A stretch of 64,000 nt of DNA, taken from assembly GCF_016919165.1 (NCBI RefSeq), contig NZ_JAFFPS010000039.1, positions 62,001 to 126,000 of the forward strand, given 5' to 3'. Shown here piece by piece: positions 8,775-18,179 of this stretch; the first letter of the stretch is position 1; each line of letters starts with the position of its first letter. The stretch comes from Leptospira chreensis. Lineage in GTDB: Bacteria; Spirochaetota; Leptospiria; Leptospirales; Leptospiraceae. Position numbers and translations under genes: made by a program. The notes beneath the pieces were generated by a model, which saw only the letters and a program-made list of their open reading frames with translations, searched no databases and was not told the DNA's origin.

Positions 8775-11159
8775 ATGTTTGTACTCAAAAGAAATGGAAA
8801 ACAAGAATCGGTAAAGTTTGATAAAGTCACAGCCAGGATTGAAAAACTATCCTATGGACTCAGTCGTTTGGTAAGTCCTATCGACGTGGCAAAAAAAGTA
8901 ATCGAAGGTATTTATGATGGGGTAAGCACATCGGAACTCGACAATTTGGCTTCCGAAATTTCAGCCTCTCTCACCACCAAACACCCAGACTATGCACTCC
9001 TTGCCAGCCGGATCGCTGTCAGTAACCTTCATAAAAACACGACTAAATCTTTTTCGGAAACCATGGAACGATTGTATTCCTATGTAGATCCCAAAACCGG
9101 AAAGGCGATGCCACTCATTGCCGAAGATGTTTGGGAGATTGTCAAAAAACATTCTGAACTTTTGGATAGTTCCATCATTTATGATAGAGACTTTGGATTT
9201 GATTATTTTGGTTTCCGAACTCTGGAAAAATCCTATCTACTCAGACTTGATGGAAAAATTGTAGAACGCCCGCAGCATATGTATATGCGAGTGGCCATCG
9301 GAATTCATAAAGACCGGATTCAAGACGTAATCAAAACCTATAATTTGATGAGCGAACGTTGGTTCACTCATGCCACACCCACTCTTTTCAATGCAGGCAC
9401 GCCCAAACCACAGATGAGCAGTTGTTTTCTTCTCACGATGAAAGATGATAGTATTGAAGGAATCTATGATACTCTCAAACAAACGGCAAAAATTTCACAA
9501 AGTGCCGGTGGGATAGGTCTTTCCATCCATAATATCCGCGCCACAGGTTCTTATATTGGTGGTACCAATGGAACAAGCAACGGGATCATTCCCATGTTAC
9601 GCGTGTTTAATGATACAGCCAGGTATGTGGACCAAGGTGGTGGGAAACGAAAAGGTGCCTTTGCCATTTATTTAGAACCATGGCATGCTGATATTTTTCC
9701 ATTTTTAGAACTAAAGAAAAACCATGGCAAAGAAGAGATGCGGGCTCGTGATTTATTTTATGCACTTTGGATTTCTGATTTGTTTATGAAGCGAGTGGAA
9801 GAGGGGAGCGATTGGAGTTTGTTTTGTCCCAACGAAGCTCCGGGTCTTTCTGATGTGTATGGAGATGATTTTGTAAAACTCTATGAACAGTATGAAAGAG
9901 AGGGCCGAGCACGAACCAAAGTCAAAGCCCAAGAACTTTGGTTTGCGATTGTGGAATCGCAAATCGAAACAGGAACTCCTTACCTTTTGTATAAAGATGC
10001 AGCCAATTCCAAAAGTAACCAGAAAAATTTAGGAACCATCAAAAGTAGCAATCTCTGTACGGAAATTTTAGAATTCACCAGCCCTGATGAAGTGGCTGTT
10101 TGTAATTTAGCATCTGTTGCTTTGCCTAAGTTTGTTTCCGAAGGTAAATTTTTATTTGATACTTTGTATGAGATTGTCTATCAAATGACGGTGAATTTGA
10201 ATCGTATCATTGATGAAAATTATTATCCGGTTCCCGAAGCCAAAAACTCCAACTTAAAACACCGTCCAATTGGGATTGGTGTACAAGGACTTGCCGATGT
10301 TTTCATTCTACTTCGAATGCCTTATGAAAGTGATGCGGCAAAAAAACTCAATATAGAGATTTTTGAAACCATCTACTTTGCCTCGATGACAGCGAGTAAA
10401 GACATTGCCAAAGTCGAAGGAACCTATCCAAGTTATCCTGGTTCTCCTCTTTCCAAAGGAATTTTCCAATTTGATTTATGGGATGTCAAACCCACAGGAC
10501 GTTGGGACTTTGAAAGCCTTCGTAAAGAAGTGGTTCAATATGGAGCGCGGAACTCTCTTCTTGTCGCACCTATGCCCACAGCCTCCACTTCCCAAATTTT
10601 GGGAAACAACGAATGTTTTGAACCTTATACTTCCAATATCTATTCCCGGAGAGTCTTAAGTGGAGAATTTATTATCGTCAATAAACATTTGTTACATGAT
10701 TTGATTGAACTCGGTTTATGGAATTCCCAAATGAAAAACCAAATCATAGAAGCTGGCGGTAGCATCCAATCCATCCCTTCGATTCCTGATTCTCTCAAAG
10801 AAATTTACAAAACGGTTTGGGAAATGAAACAAAGGTCACTGATTGATATGGCCCGCGATCGTGGTGCTTTTATTTGCCAGTCCCAATCCTTAAACTTGTT
10901 TGTTGAAAGCCCTACAGTATCCAAACTTTCCTCCATGCATTTTTATGCTTGGAAACAAGGTTTAAAAACGGGGATGTATTATTTGCGAACGAAAGCTGCC
11001 ACTCAGGCCATCCAATTCACTGTCGAAAAAGCTAAGGATCAAATTGTCAAAGATACCGAACTTCCGATTCCAGATCCAACTAACAAATCCAATGCGGGAT
11101 CTGAATTTGTAGGTGAATCCTGTTCTATGGAAGAGGGATGTCTTGTTTGTGGAAGTTAA
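8775..11159 (+). CDS. nrdA: Class Ia ribonucleotide reductase, alpha (catalytic) subunit, eukaryote-like
   Basis: A 794-residue R1 protein, almost the length of human RRM1. Residues 1-90 are the ATP cone ('[20 protein letters not shown]'). Active-site residues are Cys217, Asn426, Cys428, Glu430 and Cys443. The pair Cys789/Cys792 in the tail 'CLVCGS' shuttles electrons from thioredoxin-like donors. '[20 protein letters not shown]' is a signature of the class. Long stretches resemble the animal enzyme. It is cotranscribed with nrdB and ends 8 nt from the convergent antiporter gene. Confidence 0.96.
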   Translation: MFVLKRNGKQESVKFDKVTARIEKLSYGLSRLVSPIDVAKKVIEGIYDGVSTSELDNLASEISASLTTKHPDYALLASRIAVSNLHKNTTKSFSETMERLYSYVDPKTGKAMPLIAEDVWEIVKKHSELLDSSIIYDRDFGFDYFGFRTLEKSYLLRLDGKIVERPQHMYMRVAIGIHKDRIQDVIKTYNLMSERWFTHATPTLFNAGTPKPQMSSCFLLTMKDDSIEGIYDTLKQTAKISQSAGGIGLSIHNIRATGSYIGGTNGTSNGIIPMLRVFNDTARYVDQGGGKRKGAFAIYLEPWHADIFPFLELKKNHGKEEMRARDLFYALWISDLFMKRVEEGSDWSLFCPNEAPGLSDVYGDDFVKLYEQYEREGRARTKVKAQELWFAIVESQIETGTPYLLYKDAANSKSNQKNLGTIKSSNLCTEILEFTSPDEVAVCNLASVALPKFVSEGKFLFDTLYEIVYQMTVNLNRIIDENYYPVPEAKNSNLKHRPIGIGVQGLADVFILLRMPYESDAAKKLNIEIFETIYFASMTASKDIAKVEGTYPSYPGSPLSKGIFQFDLWDVKPTGRWDFESLRKEVVQYGARNSLLVAPMPTASTSQILGNNECFEPYTSNIYSRRVLSGEFIIVNKHLLHDLIELGLWNSQMKNQIIEAGGSIQSIPSIPDSLKEIYKTVWEMKQRSLIDMARDRGAFICQSQSLNLFVESPTVSKLSSMHFYAWKQGLKTGMYYLRTKAATQAIQFTVEKAKDQIVKDTELPIPDPTNKSNAGSEFVGESCSMEEGCLVCGS

Positions 11160-11167
11160 CTCAACTT

Positions 11168-12259
11168 TTATGGCATAAGAGAGATCGCTAAAAAGGAAGC
11201 CATGATCACTAAATGGATGAGTCCATGAAGGGATGTGGTTCTCCCCGATCCAAAAGTAAAACTTCCTGCAAGAAAGGTTACCATAAGAAACACAATTCCC
11301 TTGGTGTCGAGTCCGAGGGTTAATGGTTTATCAAACATTAATGAATAGAAACTGACCGCAGGAATGGTGAGTGCAATACTCGCCGCTCCCGATCCCAACG
11401 CTAAGTTCAAACTAGTTTGTAGTTCATTGATTTTTGCTGCATTCATCGCCGCTAAAGTTTCCGGTGCCAAAACAAGAATCGCAATCACAATCCCCACCAC
11501 GGCCTTTGGTGCCCCGAGGGCTGCGATTGTGTGTTCGATGGTAGGGCTTAAAATTTTTGACAATCCGACAACAGCAACAAGGGAAAAGATAAGAGAAATA
11601 AAACTAGTGATCGCTCGTTTTTGAGTCGGTTTCGTTTTGGTTGTCTCTGCCGTTACTAACTCCTCACCTTCCGAAGCTGCAAAGAAATTTTTATGAGATT
11701 TGGTTTGCGACCAAACCAGAGACCCATACAAAACTAAAGAAGCAAGCGAAACAAAGATCAATTGTCCTGCGCTGTAAGTCCCTCTGTTGGTAGATGTTGT
11801 GTATAATGGCAATATCAATGTGAGTGTAGAAAGTACAGCCAGTACTCCAAGCAGTGCCGTTGTGCCAACAGATTGAAATCCTAACTCCTTATGTTTCAAT
11901 CCACCTAACAGAATGCAGATTCCAATGATTCCGTTCGTGACAATCATAAGGGCCGCAAACACTGTATCTCTCGCAATTTGTGGTGAGTCCGCCGTGTCAT
12001 TACTCATAAGGCTGACAATGAGAGCCACTTCAATCACTGTAACAGAGATAGCTAAAATCAAAGTCCCGAGTGCAGGTCCCACTCGTTCGGCGATGACTTC
12101 CGCGCTATGAACCGCACTAGAAATTCCCGCGGCTAAGAATACAACGGCCATTGCGATGAGGAGGCCTTCGCCAATGGGTGCAACGACCACTCCGATCAAA
12201 ACGAGAAGGGACGTAAGAGAAAGCCAATCATTGGATGTGAAAGTTTTTGAATTTGCCAT
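11168..12259 (-). CDS. chaA: Calcium/sodium:proton antiporter (ChaA-type, CaCA superfamily)
   Basis: A 363-residue, roughly 11-helix inner-membrane antiporter, the length of E. coli ChaA. The two inverted halves carry the alpha repeats expected of CaCA transporters: 'SAEVIAERVGPALGTLILA' with the following 'VTVIEVALI', and 'VLAPETLAAMNAAKINELQ' with 'LALGSGAASIALTIPAV'. The acidic residues in each repeat would bind the cation. Export of Ca2+, Na+ or K+ in exchange for protons is inferred from family membership. It is monocistronic, with a structured repeat upstream. Confidence 0.88.
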   Translation of the reverse strand: MANSKTFTSNDWLSLTSLLVLIGVVVAPIGEGLLIAMAVVFLAAGISSAVHSAEVIAERVGPALGTLILAISVTVIEVALIVSLMSNDTADSPQIARDTVFAALMIVTNGIIGICILLGGLKHKELGFQSVGTTALLGVLAVLSTLTLILPLYTTSTNRGTYSAGQLIFVSLASLVLYGSLVWSQTKSHKNFFAASEGEELVTAETTKTKPTQKRAITSFISLIFSLVAVVGLSKILSPTIEHTIAALGAPKAVVGIVIAILVLAPETLAAMNAAKINELQTSLNLALGSGAASIALTIPAVSFYSLMFDKPLTLGLDTKGIVFLMVTFLAGSFTFGSGRTTSLHGLIHLVIMASFLAISLMP

Positions 12260-12357
12260 TGTGATTCTAAAAATTAAAATTTAATCTCTTTGTCTCTCAG
12301 ACTCCATGGATTACCATAAAGTTCAACAAAATCCATAGAATTGCCATCGTAAAAAAG

Positions 12358-12462
12358 GGGGCGCCTCGAATCTCACGAGAACCCAAAATCCCTCACAGGC
12401 ACGACCGGGCTATCCGCTCCAATCTTCCCTTCGGGAAGGATTTCCGCTTCTATCCCTGGCGC
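12358..12462 (+). repeat. Dispersed structured element, short subtype (copy R2)
   Basis: A 105-nt element. Outer arms are GCGCC (12360-12364) and GGCGC (12458-12462). The variable 36-nt segment leads to CGACCGGGCT (12402-12411) and TCCGCTCCAATC, then the inner stem TTCCC/GGGAA (12425-12429 with 12433-12437), a bulged G, GATT, and ATCCCTGG. It sits in the 254-nt gap between the divergent antiporter and beta-propeller genes, in which I see no other clear signal. Confidence 0.75.
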
Positions 12463-12558
12463 TAACAGTAGGTAGGAGGAAGCTACATTTAGCATGGCTT
12501 CCTAATTTTTGGAATGACATTTTCTTGGGATTCGCTTTATTTATGTTTGTTGGTTCGG

Positions 12559-13956
12559 ATGAAGGCAAATCTTTCTAATCAGTCTAGTGATCGTAAGATC
12601 GTCAAACTTCCAAAATTATTGTATTTGGTAGTTTGCCTTTTTTCGTTCAATGCCTGTCTTCTCAATCCCATCGTACAAAGCGTACTTTGTCCCGATAAAG
12701 ATTCTTCTTTCAATCCTGCTCTTTGGTTACTCTCTCCCAATCCCTTGGTCGAATTCAATCAGTCCTGGGCTGGGGTTCGTAAAGGCGACAATTTACAACT
12801 CGAAGCTCGGTACTATATGTACGGTTATAGGATCGATACTACTTTCCAATGGTCGAGTAGCAACACTTCTGTTGCCACAGTGGATGCCAATGGATTTGTG
12901 CAGAGTATTGGCAATGGAAAGGTTTATATAACAGCGATTTCGGGAGATGGAAGGGCCAGCGCAATTTCTGATATCACTGTGTATTCGGGTTTTGTGTATA
13001 CTAGTTTGGATACAAGTAATTCTGTCAGTCATCTTACCATGGCTCCTTCCACAGGTTTATTGATATTGTCTGGAACTGATTTAGCTGGCAGTGGACCCAC
13101 TGGAATTACGGTAAACCCTTCTGGTAAGTTTTTATTTACAGGTGATTTTTATAGTGATACGATCTCTCATTTTTTAATTGATCAATCGGACGGTACACTC
13201 ACAGCAAATGCCACTCCCACAATTCCTGCTGGCGACCGACCCAGAAACTTAATCACTACCCCTGATGGAAAGTATTTATATTTGGCTTCCGAAGGAACTC
13301 AAACCATTCGGGCCTATCGAGTCAATGTAAATGGAACACTTACCTTTATCGATTCATACTCCACAGTCATTGGACAGTCACAAATTCAAATTTCAAGAAA
13401 TGGAAATTTTATATTCTATTTAAGTCCTACACTAACAGAACTCATTTCTTACAGAATCAATTACTCTGATGGAACACTAACGCAAGCTGGCGTAAGTCCC
13501 TCGTTTTCTAATGATGGCTCTGGGAATGTAGCAACCCATCCCAATGGACGTTATCTCTATGTTGGATCTTATCCGACTTTAATGATTTTTAATTTGGATC
13601 AGGAAACTGGCTCTATGAGTTTTGTGGATTCCTTGAATCATTCCAAGAGTATCAATGGTTCGGCGATGCATCCCAGCGGCCTTTTTTATTATCTGGTTCA
13701 TATCAACGAAGGCATAATTGCTTGTTATACGGTTGATCCAAAAACAGGAAAAATCACTTATTCATCTGCAGCGACGGGATATGCTGCAATTAGTTTGCGA
13801 TTTATGGTGATTGATCCTACAGGCAGGTTCGCTTATGTTGCAGCTAATAATGGTTCGAATTTATTCCAGTTTAGCATCAATCAAACCACAGGAGAACTCA
13901 CTTCCATGGGAACAGTGAATGCTGGTGGACCCCAATGGAATTTGATCTTTTTGTGA
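12559..13956 (+). CDS. Lipoprotein with Ig-like (BIG2) domain and lactonase-type beta-propeller
   Basis: An exported surface or periplasmic lipoprotein. The signal peptide ends at 'LVVCLFSFNAC', a spirochaete-style lipobox. A BIG2-like Ig domain follows ('FQWSSSNTSVATVDANGFVQSIGNGKV'-like segment, seen in parts). The rest is a six- to seven-bladed propeller of 'PSGKFLFTGDFYSDTISHF' and 'PDGKYLYLASEGTQTIRAY' blades, as in 6-phosphogluconolactonase/YncE-like proteins. An upstream in-frame ATG at 12514 would add 15 residues. Neither start has a good ribosome-binding site, and I chose the one that gives a normal signal peptide. Enzyme activity is not implied. Confidence 0.8.
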   Translation: MKANLSNQSSDRKIVKLPKLLYLVVCLFSFNACLLNPIVQSVLCPDKDSSFNPALWLLSPNPLVEFNQSWAGVRKGDNLQLEARYYMYGYRIDTTFQWSSSNTSVATVDANGFVQSIGNGKVYITAISGDGRASAISDITVYSGFVYTSLDTSNSVSHLTMAPSTGLLILSGTDLAGSGPTGITVNPSGKFLFTGDFYSDTISHFLIDQSDGTLTANATPTIPAGDRPRNLITTPDGKYLYLASEGTQTIRAYRVNVNGTLTFIDSYSTVIGQSQIQISRNGNFIFYLSPTLTELISYRINYSDGTLTQAGVSPSFSNDGSGNVATHPNGRYLYVGSYPTLMIFNLDQETGSMSFVDSLNHSKSINGSAMHPSGLFYYLVHINEGIIACYTVDPKTGKITYSSAATGYAAISLRFMVIDPTGRFAYVAANNGSNLFQFSINQTTGELTSMGTVNAGGPQWNLIFL

Positions 13957-13966
13957 GGAGTACCAA

Positions 13967-14437
13967 ATGGGTTATCTAATTTACATAGTAATTACAATGC
14001 TATTAGCACCGCTACTTTCTGTGGTTTTTGAATTCTATTATCGTTCTCCCCAACAGAGATTTTTGGATCTTTCCTGGAAGTGGTTTCTATTTTGGGCCAT
14101 AGGAATCCGACTCATCACCGCAGGCGCAAATCAAATTGCCAATCCAGCATTCACTGCGAGTATCATGCAACTCGGTGATTCGGCCCATGTTGTGATTCGA
14201 GAGTTAGGTTTTGCCAATTTACTGATGGGTGGTTTGGCCGTATTATCGTTATTCTTTCCTTCTTTGCGACCTGCTGCAACACTTGGTGGTCTTTACCTGG
14301 GGATGGCGGGATTACTGCATGTCATTCGTGGGATAGAACATGTAAATTTCAAAGAAGCAACAGCACTGATTTCTGATCTGTGGGGTTTTCTTATCGTTGT
14401 TGGTTATTATGTAGATTCGTTTTTATTGCGAAAGTAG
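13967..14437 (+). CDS. Small integral membrane protein (DUF6790-like)
   Basis: A 156-residue protein with about four transmembrane helices. The conserved-looking turns are 'ITAGANQIANPAFTASIM', 'VIRELGFANLLMGGLAVLS' and 'GLLHVIRGIEH'. It resembles the DUF6790 family from memory; function is unknown. It starts 10 nt after the propeller lipoprotein, behind a GAGGAG ribosome-binding site, so the two are probably one transcript. A structured repeat begins 4 nt after its stop. Confidence 0.6.
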   Translation: MGYLIYIVITMLLAPLLSVVFEFYYRSPQQRFLDLSWKWFLFWAIGIRLITAGANQIANPAFTASIMQLGDSAHVVIRELGFANLLMGGLAVLSLFFPSLRPAATLGGLYLGMAGLLHVIRGIEHVNFKEATALISDLWGFLIVVGYYVDSFLLRK

Positions 14438-14440
14438 AAA

Positions 14441-14545
14441 GGGCGCCTCGCATCAGATTCTTTTTCTCAATTTGTTCTAAGACGCGATCAGGCTTTCCGT
14501 TCCAATCTTCGCTTCCGCTCCGATTTCCACTGCAATCCTTGGCGC
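14441..14545 (+). repeat. Dispersed structured element, short subtype, partly degenerate (copy R3)
   Basis: Again 105 nt, between GGGCGCC (14441-14447) and GGCGC (14541-14545). The 37-nt variable segment is followed by CGATCAGGCTTTCCGTTCC, AATCTTCG, GATTTCCACTGC and AATCCTTGG. The inner hairpin is imperfect compared with copies R2, R5 and R7, so this may be a decaying copy. It fills the gap between the membrane protein and the convergent DUF2200 gene. Confidence 0.7.
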
Positions 14546-14600
14546 GGGGCTTTCATGATTGTATGAAAGTTGTTTGATTACAAAACCTTGATCTAACAAA

Positions 14601-14966
14601 TCAAGTATTCCTTAAAATCTTTTCCATTGTTTTTCCCTTTGCCAATTCATCCACAAGTTTGTCCAAATACCTTACTTGTCTTGTTAATGGATTTTCGATC
14701 TCTTCCACACGATAACCACAAATCATTCCTTTAATTAGATTTGCATTTTTATTTAATTTTGCTTTTTCAAAGAATGTTTGGAAGGTTACATTCTTATCGA
14801 TCAACTCTTTGATTTGCTTTTCATCAAAAGAAGTTAACCATTCGATCACTTTGTGTAATTCCTTTTTAGTTCTTCCTTTTTTCTCAACCTTTGTAATATA
14901 GTGAGGATAAACGGCGGCAAAAGTCAGTCTGGCAATTTTTTCGTTATGTTCTTTTGTTGGTTCCAT
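14601..14966 (-). CDS. DUF2200 family protein
   Basis: A 121-residue soluble protein. The opening 'ARLTFAAVYPHYITKVEKKGRTKKELHKVI' and the central 'CGYRVEEIENPLTRQVRYLDKLVDELAKG' are typical of DUF2200, whose structure has been solved in other bacteria but whose function is unknown. Length equals the family norm. It lies 10 nt downstream of the VOC-family gene on the same strand, suggesting one operon. Confidence 0.85.
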   Translation of the reverse strand: MEPTKEHNEKIARLTFAAVYPHYITKVEKKGRTKKELHKVIEWLTSFDEKQIKELIDKNVTFQTFFEKAKLNKNANLIKGMICGYRVEEIENPLTRQVRYLDKLVDELAKGKTMEKILRNT

Positions 14967-14976
14967 AAATTTATAT

Positions 14977-15432
14977 TTATTTTTTCCCGAGTTCTTCTGC
15001 CAAACCTATTAATAGTCCTTCGGTTCCGCGAATATAACAGAGCCGATACATGTCTTCATACTGAACCACTTCGCCAACAAGTTTGGCTCCATGAGTCTTG
15101 ATCAGCCTTGAGACCATTTCATCAATGTCTGCAACGGTGAACATAACGCGCAGATAACCGAGGGAATTTACAGGAGCGGTTCTGTGATCGGAAATCGTAG
15201 GTGGGTTCAGATATTGTGCAAGTTCAATTTTACTGTGACCGTCTGGGGTAACGAGCATAGCAATCTCCACACGCTGAGAATTAATTCCAGTTACGCGACC
15301 TGCCCATTCTCCTTCGATAATGGCTCTTCCTTCGAGAGTCAAACCAATCTCCTCAAAGAAAGAAATGGCGTCATTAAGGGAGTTTACGACGATACTGACA
15401 TTATCCATTCTTAGTAGTTTGTTTTGAGCCAT
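14977..15432 (-). CDS. VOC family protein (glyoxalase/bleomycin-resistance fold)
   Basis: A 151-residue protein made of two beta-alpha-beta-beta-beta modules. The first is 'DNVSIVVNSLNDAISFFEEIGL' and the second 'YLRVMFTVADIDEMVSRLIKTHGAKLVGEV', ending in 'CYIRGTEGLLIGLAEEL'. Metal-binding glutamates occur near the end of each module. The substrate is unknown. I chose ATG 15432, preceded by GGAG, over a 24-residue longer frame with no signal. It is upstream of DUF2200 in the same transcript. Confidence 0.85.
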   Translation of the reverse strand: MAQNKLLRMDNVSIVVNSLNDAISFFEEIGLTLEGRAIIEGEWAGRVTGINSQRVEIAMLVTPDGHSKIELAQYLNPPTISDHRTAPVNSLGYLRVMFTVADIDEMVSRLIKTHGAKLVGEVVQYEDMYRLCYIRGTEGLLIGLAEELGKK

Positions 15433-15816
15433 AGTTTTATCTCCTTTTGGTTTTGAATTGGATCTTACATCATGATTCATTAGAGACCTTGAAAATCCTT
15501 CCAAAGCATGAACCCGATGTCAAAGATGATGATAACATAGTCTCGTTTTTAAAACTAGTATAAACTTTTCCTCGCGCCCGGATCGATCCGCGGATTTTTC
15601 ATTCTTGTGATTGTGAATATCCTCTGTTCTGATTAGATTCCCAACCGATAACCAAATGTCCGGGGATTTATTACGAAAGTTAAACGTTGTCTCCGTTGTT
15701 TCTGATTTTGAATGAAATACCGTTGTTATCGATTTATTTTTTATCCTCCTGATTCCCGTCCCAGGAGGACAAGAGAATCCCAAATATGCTAACATAGAAA
15801 TGTAATCGTTTAATTT
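15433..15816. other. 384-nt spacer without a convincing gene
   Basis: It holds the divergent start regions of the VOC gene and the first DUF1554 lipoprotein, a perfect palindrome CGGATCGATCCG at 15579-15590, and the conserved hairpin block listed separately. A 91-codon minus-strand frame (15520-15795) has no family resemblance and overlaps the conserved block, so I do not call it. Confidence 0.5.
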
Positions 15817-15826
15817 ATGAGAATCA
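15744..15826 (+). promoter_or_regulatory. Conserved upstream block of DUF1554 lipoprotein 1
   Basis: The hairpin TCCTCC (15744-15749) / GGAGGA (15764-15769) with ATTCCCGTCCCA between, then ATGCTAACAT and the start codon. The same block, with the same order and spacing, precedes the paralogous lipoprotein at 18170. A shared promoter or 5' leader is inferred. Confidence 0.5.
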
Positions 15827-16500
15827 ATGTTGGATTGTATTGTCTCTGTTTTTTGTATTTTCTTAACTGCAAACCTGCAGATTTGTGCAATCCTGCTGAC
15901 CTTACAAGTAGATGCGGAATCTTACAATTGGCCATGCAAAAGCCGAATTCCTCAAATTCGCTAAGCAATCCTCACTGTTCCCCGTGTAAAATGTTCGTTA
16001 CGGCAACAACTTATAATGCCAATTTAGGAGGTATTATAGGTGCAGATAACAAATGTTCATTGGATGCCAACAAACCTGTCTCTGGTATTTATAAAGCTTT
16101 GATTGTGGATAATGTCAATCGTAGAGCTTGTACCAGTGTTAATTGCACTTCTGGCGGAGTTACGGAACAAATCGATTGGGTATTGGCACCAAATACGAGC
16201 TATGTGCAGGCTTTAAATTCCTCTACTATTATTTTCATATCCGATGGAAATGGAGTATATAACAATAACTTAGCGAGTTTGATTTCGGCTGGGGCGGGAA
16301 TCTGGACAGGAATCAAAAACGATCCCTCTTGGGATTGGCAGACTGATATAACACATACATGTTCGTCTTGGGTGGATAGCGTTTCAACAGGTTGCGGGTC
16401 CTATGGAATTACAAGTTGGACTGATAGTCGTTCAATCGCAATCACGTCCGTTAAAGCAGATGGAAATACTCTAAAAAGTTTACTCTGCGTGGAGCAATAG
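15817..16500 (+). CDS. DUF1554 domain lipoprotein (paralogue 1)
   Basis: A 227-residue exported protein. The signal peptide ends at the spirochaete lipobox 'FLNC' (Cys18 region). From 'CSPCKMFVTATTYNANLGG' onward it is a DUF1554 domain, an expanded Leptospira family with a C-type-lectin-like look: 'GADNKCSLDANKP', 'IWTGIKNDPSWDW', 'ITSWTDSRSIAI' and a cysteine close to the C terminus ('LLCVEQ'). Many cysteines suggest disulfides outside the cytoplasm. The role is unknown; adhesion or sugar binding would be a guess. It is very similar to 18170-18856. Confidence 0.85.
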   Translation: MRINVGLYCLCFLYFLNCKPADLCNPADLTSRCGILQLAMQKPNSSNSLSNPHCSPCKMFVTATTYNANLGGIIGADNKCSLDANKPVSGIYKALIVDNVNRRACTSVNCTSGGVTEQIDWVLAPNTSYVQALNSSTIIFISDGNGVYNNNLASLISAGAGIWTGIKNDPSWDWQTDITHTCSSWVDSVSTGCGSYGITSWTDSRSIAITSVKADGNTLKSLLCVEQ

Positions 16501-16510
16501 TTTATGTTTT

Positions 16511-17302
16511 TTAAAGAGCTTTTAGCATCTTATCGATCTCTTCGTTTTGGATATACCAGCGAATTGATTCTCCCTTTTTAAATACAACGGAAGGCGAAAT
16601 TCCGAAGATTTCTCGAAACATATTGGTAAAGTGGGCTTGGTCGTAAAAGCCTGCACTCAAGGCCGCGTCGGCGAAGGTGGCACCTTGTTTGAGTGCAATC
16701 ACTGCCGTTTTGATTCGAAACCACTTACGAAAAGCACGAATGGGAAGACCAACTACATTTTTAAATTCGTGTTGTAACCAAGACTCAGACATTCCGATCT
16801 CATGGGCAAGCGCTTCCACATTTACGGTTTCTTCTGGGCTTTCGATGAGTCTTCGTAAAACATGGATTAAACGATTATCATCTTGTATTTTTTTTGCAGG
16901 TGTTAGTTGGTTAAATGGAAAGGAACTAGTTAGAATATCGGGATATTGTTCTGGGTTTGCCGTCTGAATTTCAAAACAAGTGGCAATTAATTCCGGAGCC
17001 CAATTGGGATTGGAGGAAAGTCCCTCGGGACCTGCTTCCTTTGTTAGAATTTCTCCGATTTCACTTCCAGGATCCGCAAACAAAATTCCGACAGGTCCAT
17101 TCAGAATCGTCTCGTGACTCAATCTTCCATCAAAAGCAAAACAACGAGAACTCATCCACTCTCGGTTTCCTTTGACACGTTTTTTGATTTCCGTACTAAG
17201 GCCTACGACCGTTGCAGAAGTAACGGTAGAATGAAACGCAAGATACGGCAATTGTCCGACGAACAACACCGCACCTCGAAGGGCACAGATTACGTTCTGC
17301 AT
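16511..17302 (-). CDS. AraC-family transcriptional regulator
   Basis: A 263-residue regulator. The N-terminal ~150 residues resemble the sensor part of AraC proteins that lack a cupin signature. Residues 155-245 carry the paired helix-turn-helix motifs ('LAHEIGMSESWLQHEFKN', then 'FADAALSAGFYDQAHFTNMF' and 'FGISPSVVFK'). It starts 44 nt after the PaaI-type thioesterase on the same strand and is probably cotranscribed with it. The effector is unknown. Confidence 0.87.
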   Translation of the reverse strand: MQNVICALRGAVLFVGQLPYLAFHSTVTSATVVGLSTEIKKRVKGNREWMSSRCFAFDGRLSHETILNGPVGILFADPGSEIGEILTKEAGPEGLSSNPNWAPELIATCFEIQTANPEQYPDILTSSFPFNQLTPAKKIQDDNRLIHVLRRLIESPEETVNVEALAHEIGMSESWLQHEFKNVVGLPIRAFRKWFRIKTAVIALKQGATFADAALSAGFYDQAHFTNMFREIFGISPSVVFKKGESIRWYIQNEEIDKMLKAL

Positions 17303-17346
17303 CTGCTTATGTTAAATGAAAAACCTAACAAACGCAATCGAAAAAA

Positions 17347-17817
17347 TCAACGCGGTTCTGCGATTGCATATTTATATTTTGCTTGTGCCGTCCTTTTATT
17401 TTCTTCGTTAAAAAAATCGCAGATGTATTCCAAAAGTTTTCCTTTCTTTTGAACGAGTCTTGCTTTGGCGCGAACGGTTTCCGTCCTTACTGGTCGTAGG
17501 TATCGAATCGACGCATCCATCGTAAAGGTCCTTTCCTTTTGATTTTCCACATGGAAGAAGGCCATAAGGGAAGTGAGTGTATCACCCACACTAAAGAAAC
17601 AACCTCCATGCATAAATCCATGAAGAGCTCTGTTGCTCTGAGAGTAGGGAATGTCGGCTTCGGAAATTTCTCTGCTGAGATTCAATACTTTCATATTCGT
17701 TGCCCCCGGATGGCATTGGTCGATCAGATTCTGAGCCTGTTCCACCAAAGAACAGTTTTCCTTTAATGTAAAAAGGTCCATTGGTACATTATGGTATAAT
17801 AATTCTAAAACGGTCAT
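17347..17817 (-). CDS. PaaI-type hotdog-fold thioesterase
   Basis: A 156-residue hotdog protein of the PaaI/YigI group, which hydrolyses acyl- or aryl-CoA thioesters. The family HGG loop is 'LHGFMHGGCFFSVGDTLTSL', with the catalytic acidic residue (Asp) in the following helix. 'FTMDASIRYLRPVRTETVRAKARL' forms the main beta sheet. The substrate is not deducible. It is upstream of the AraC regulator on the same strand and flanked by two DUF1554 lipoprotein genes. Confidence 0.82.
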   Translation of the reverse strand: MTVLELLYHNVPMDLFTLKENCSLVEQAQNLIDQCHPGATNMKVLNLSREISEADIPYSQSNRALHGFMHGGCFFSVGDTLTSLMAFFHVENQKERTFTMDASIRYLRPVRTETVRAKARLVQKKGKLLEYICDFFNEENKRTAQAKYKYAIAEPR

Positions 17818-18000
17818 CTTCCCCCCATTTGTTTTTTATAAGGGGAAGAGTAACATGATGCTAGATTCGGGTCTTGGAAAAACCGGCAAATGTCTGCGCA
17901 TTGATTCCGAAAATCTTAACTTTGTTTGGGTTGTCTGATTAGGATTGGGAATGTAATAGATTGGAATTAATTTATTTCCGAACTTTGCGCGGTTCCTGTT

Positions 18001-18058
18001 TTTTGATTGTCTCTGTGTTGCTTAGACAGGAGAATCAAAAAGTGGCAAAATTTGCCAC
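18001..18058. promoter_or_regulatory. Two adjacent palindromes in the thioesterase/lipoprotein divergent region
   Basis: TTTTGATTGTCT (18001-18012) pairs with AGAC (18024-18027) and AATCAAAA (18033-18040). Immediately after it, GTGGCAAA-A-TTTGCCAC (18042-18058) is a perfect 8-bp dyad around one base. Such a dyad is a candidate operator. The 352-nt spacer 17818-18169 otherwise shows only the conserved lipoprotein leader. Confidence 0.4.
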
Positions 18059-18096
18059 TGAAATTGGTAAGTATGACATCAAAAGCTAAGTTATTT

Positions 18097-18179
18097 TCCT
18101 CCGGATTCCCGTCCCAGGAGGACAAGAAAATCTGAAGTATGCTAACATGGAAATCAAATCGTTAAAGTTATGAGAATTA
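18097..18179 (+). promoter_or_regulatory. Conserved upstream block of DUF1554 lipoprotein 2
   Basis: The hairpin TCCTCC (18097-18102) / GGAGGA (18117-18122) encloses GGATTCCCGTCCCA, then TATGCTAACATGGAAAT and the start. It copies the block before lipoprotein 1 with few changes, so the duplication included the leader. Confidence 0.5.

Noticed and set aside
15520..15795. 91-codon minus-strand frame as a gene
   Set aside because: No family resemblance, no ribosome-binding site, and it overlaps the conserved leader of the lipoprotein gene.
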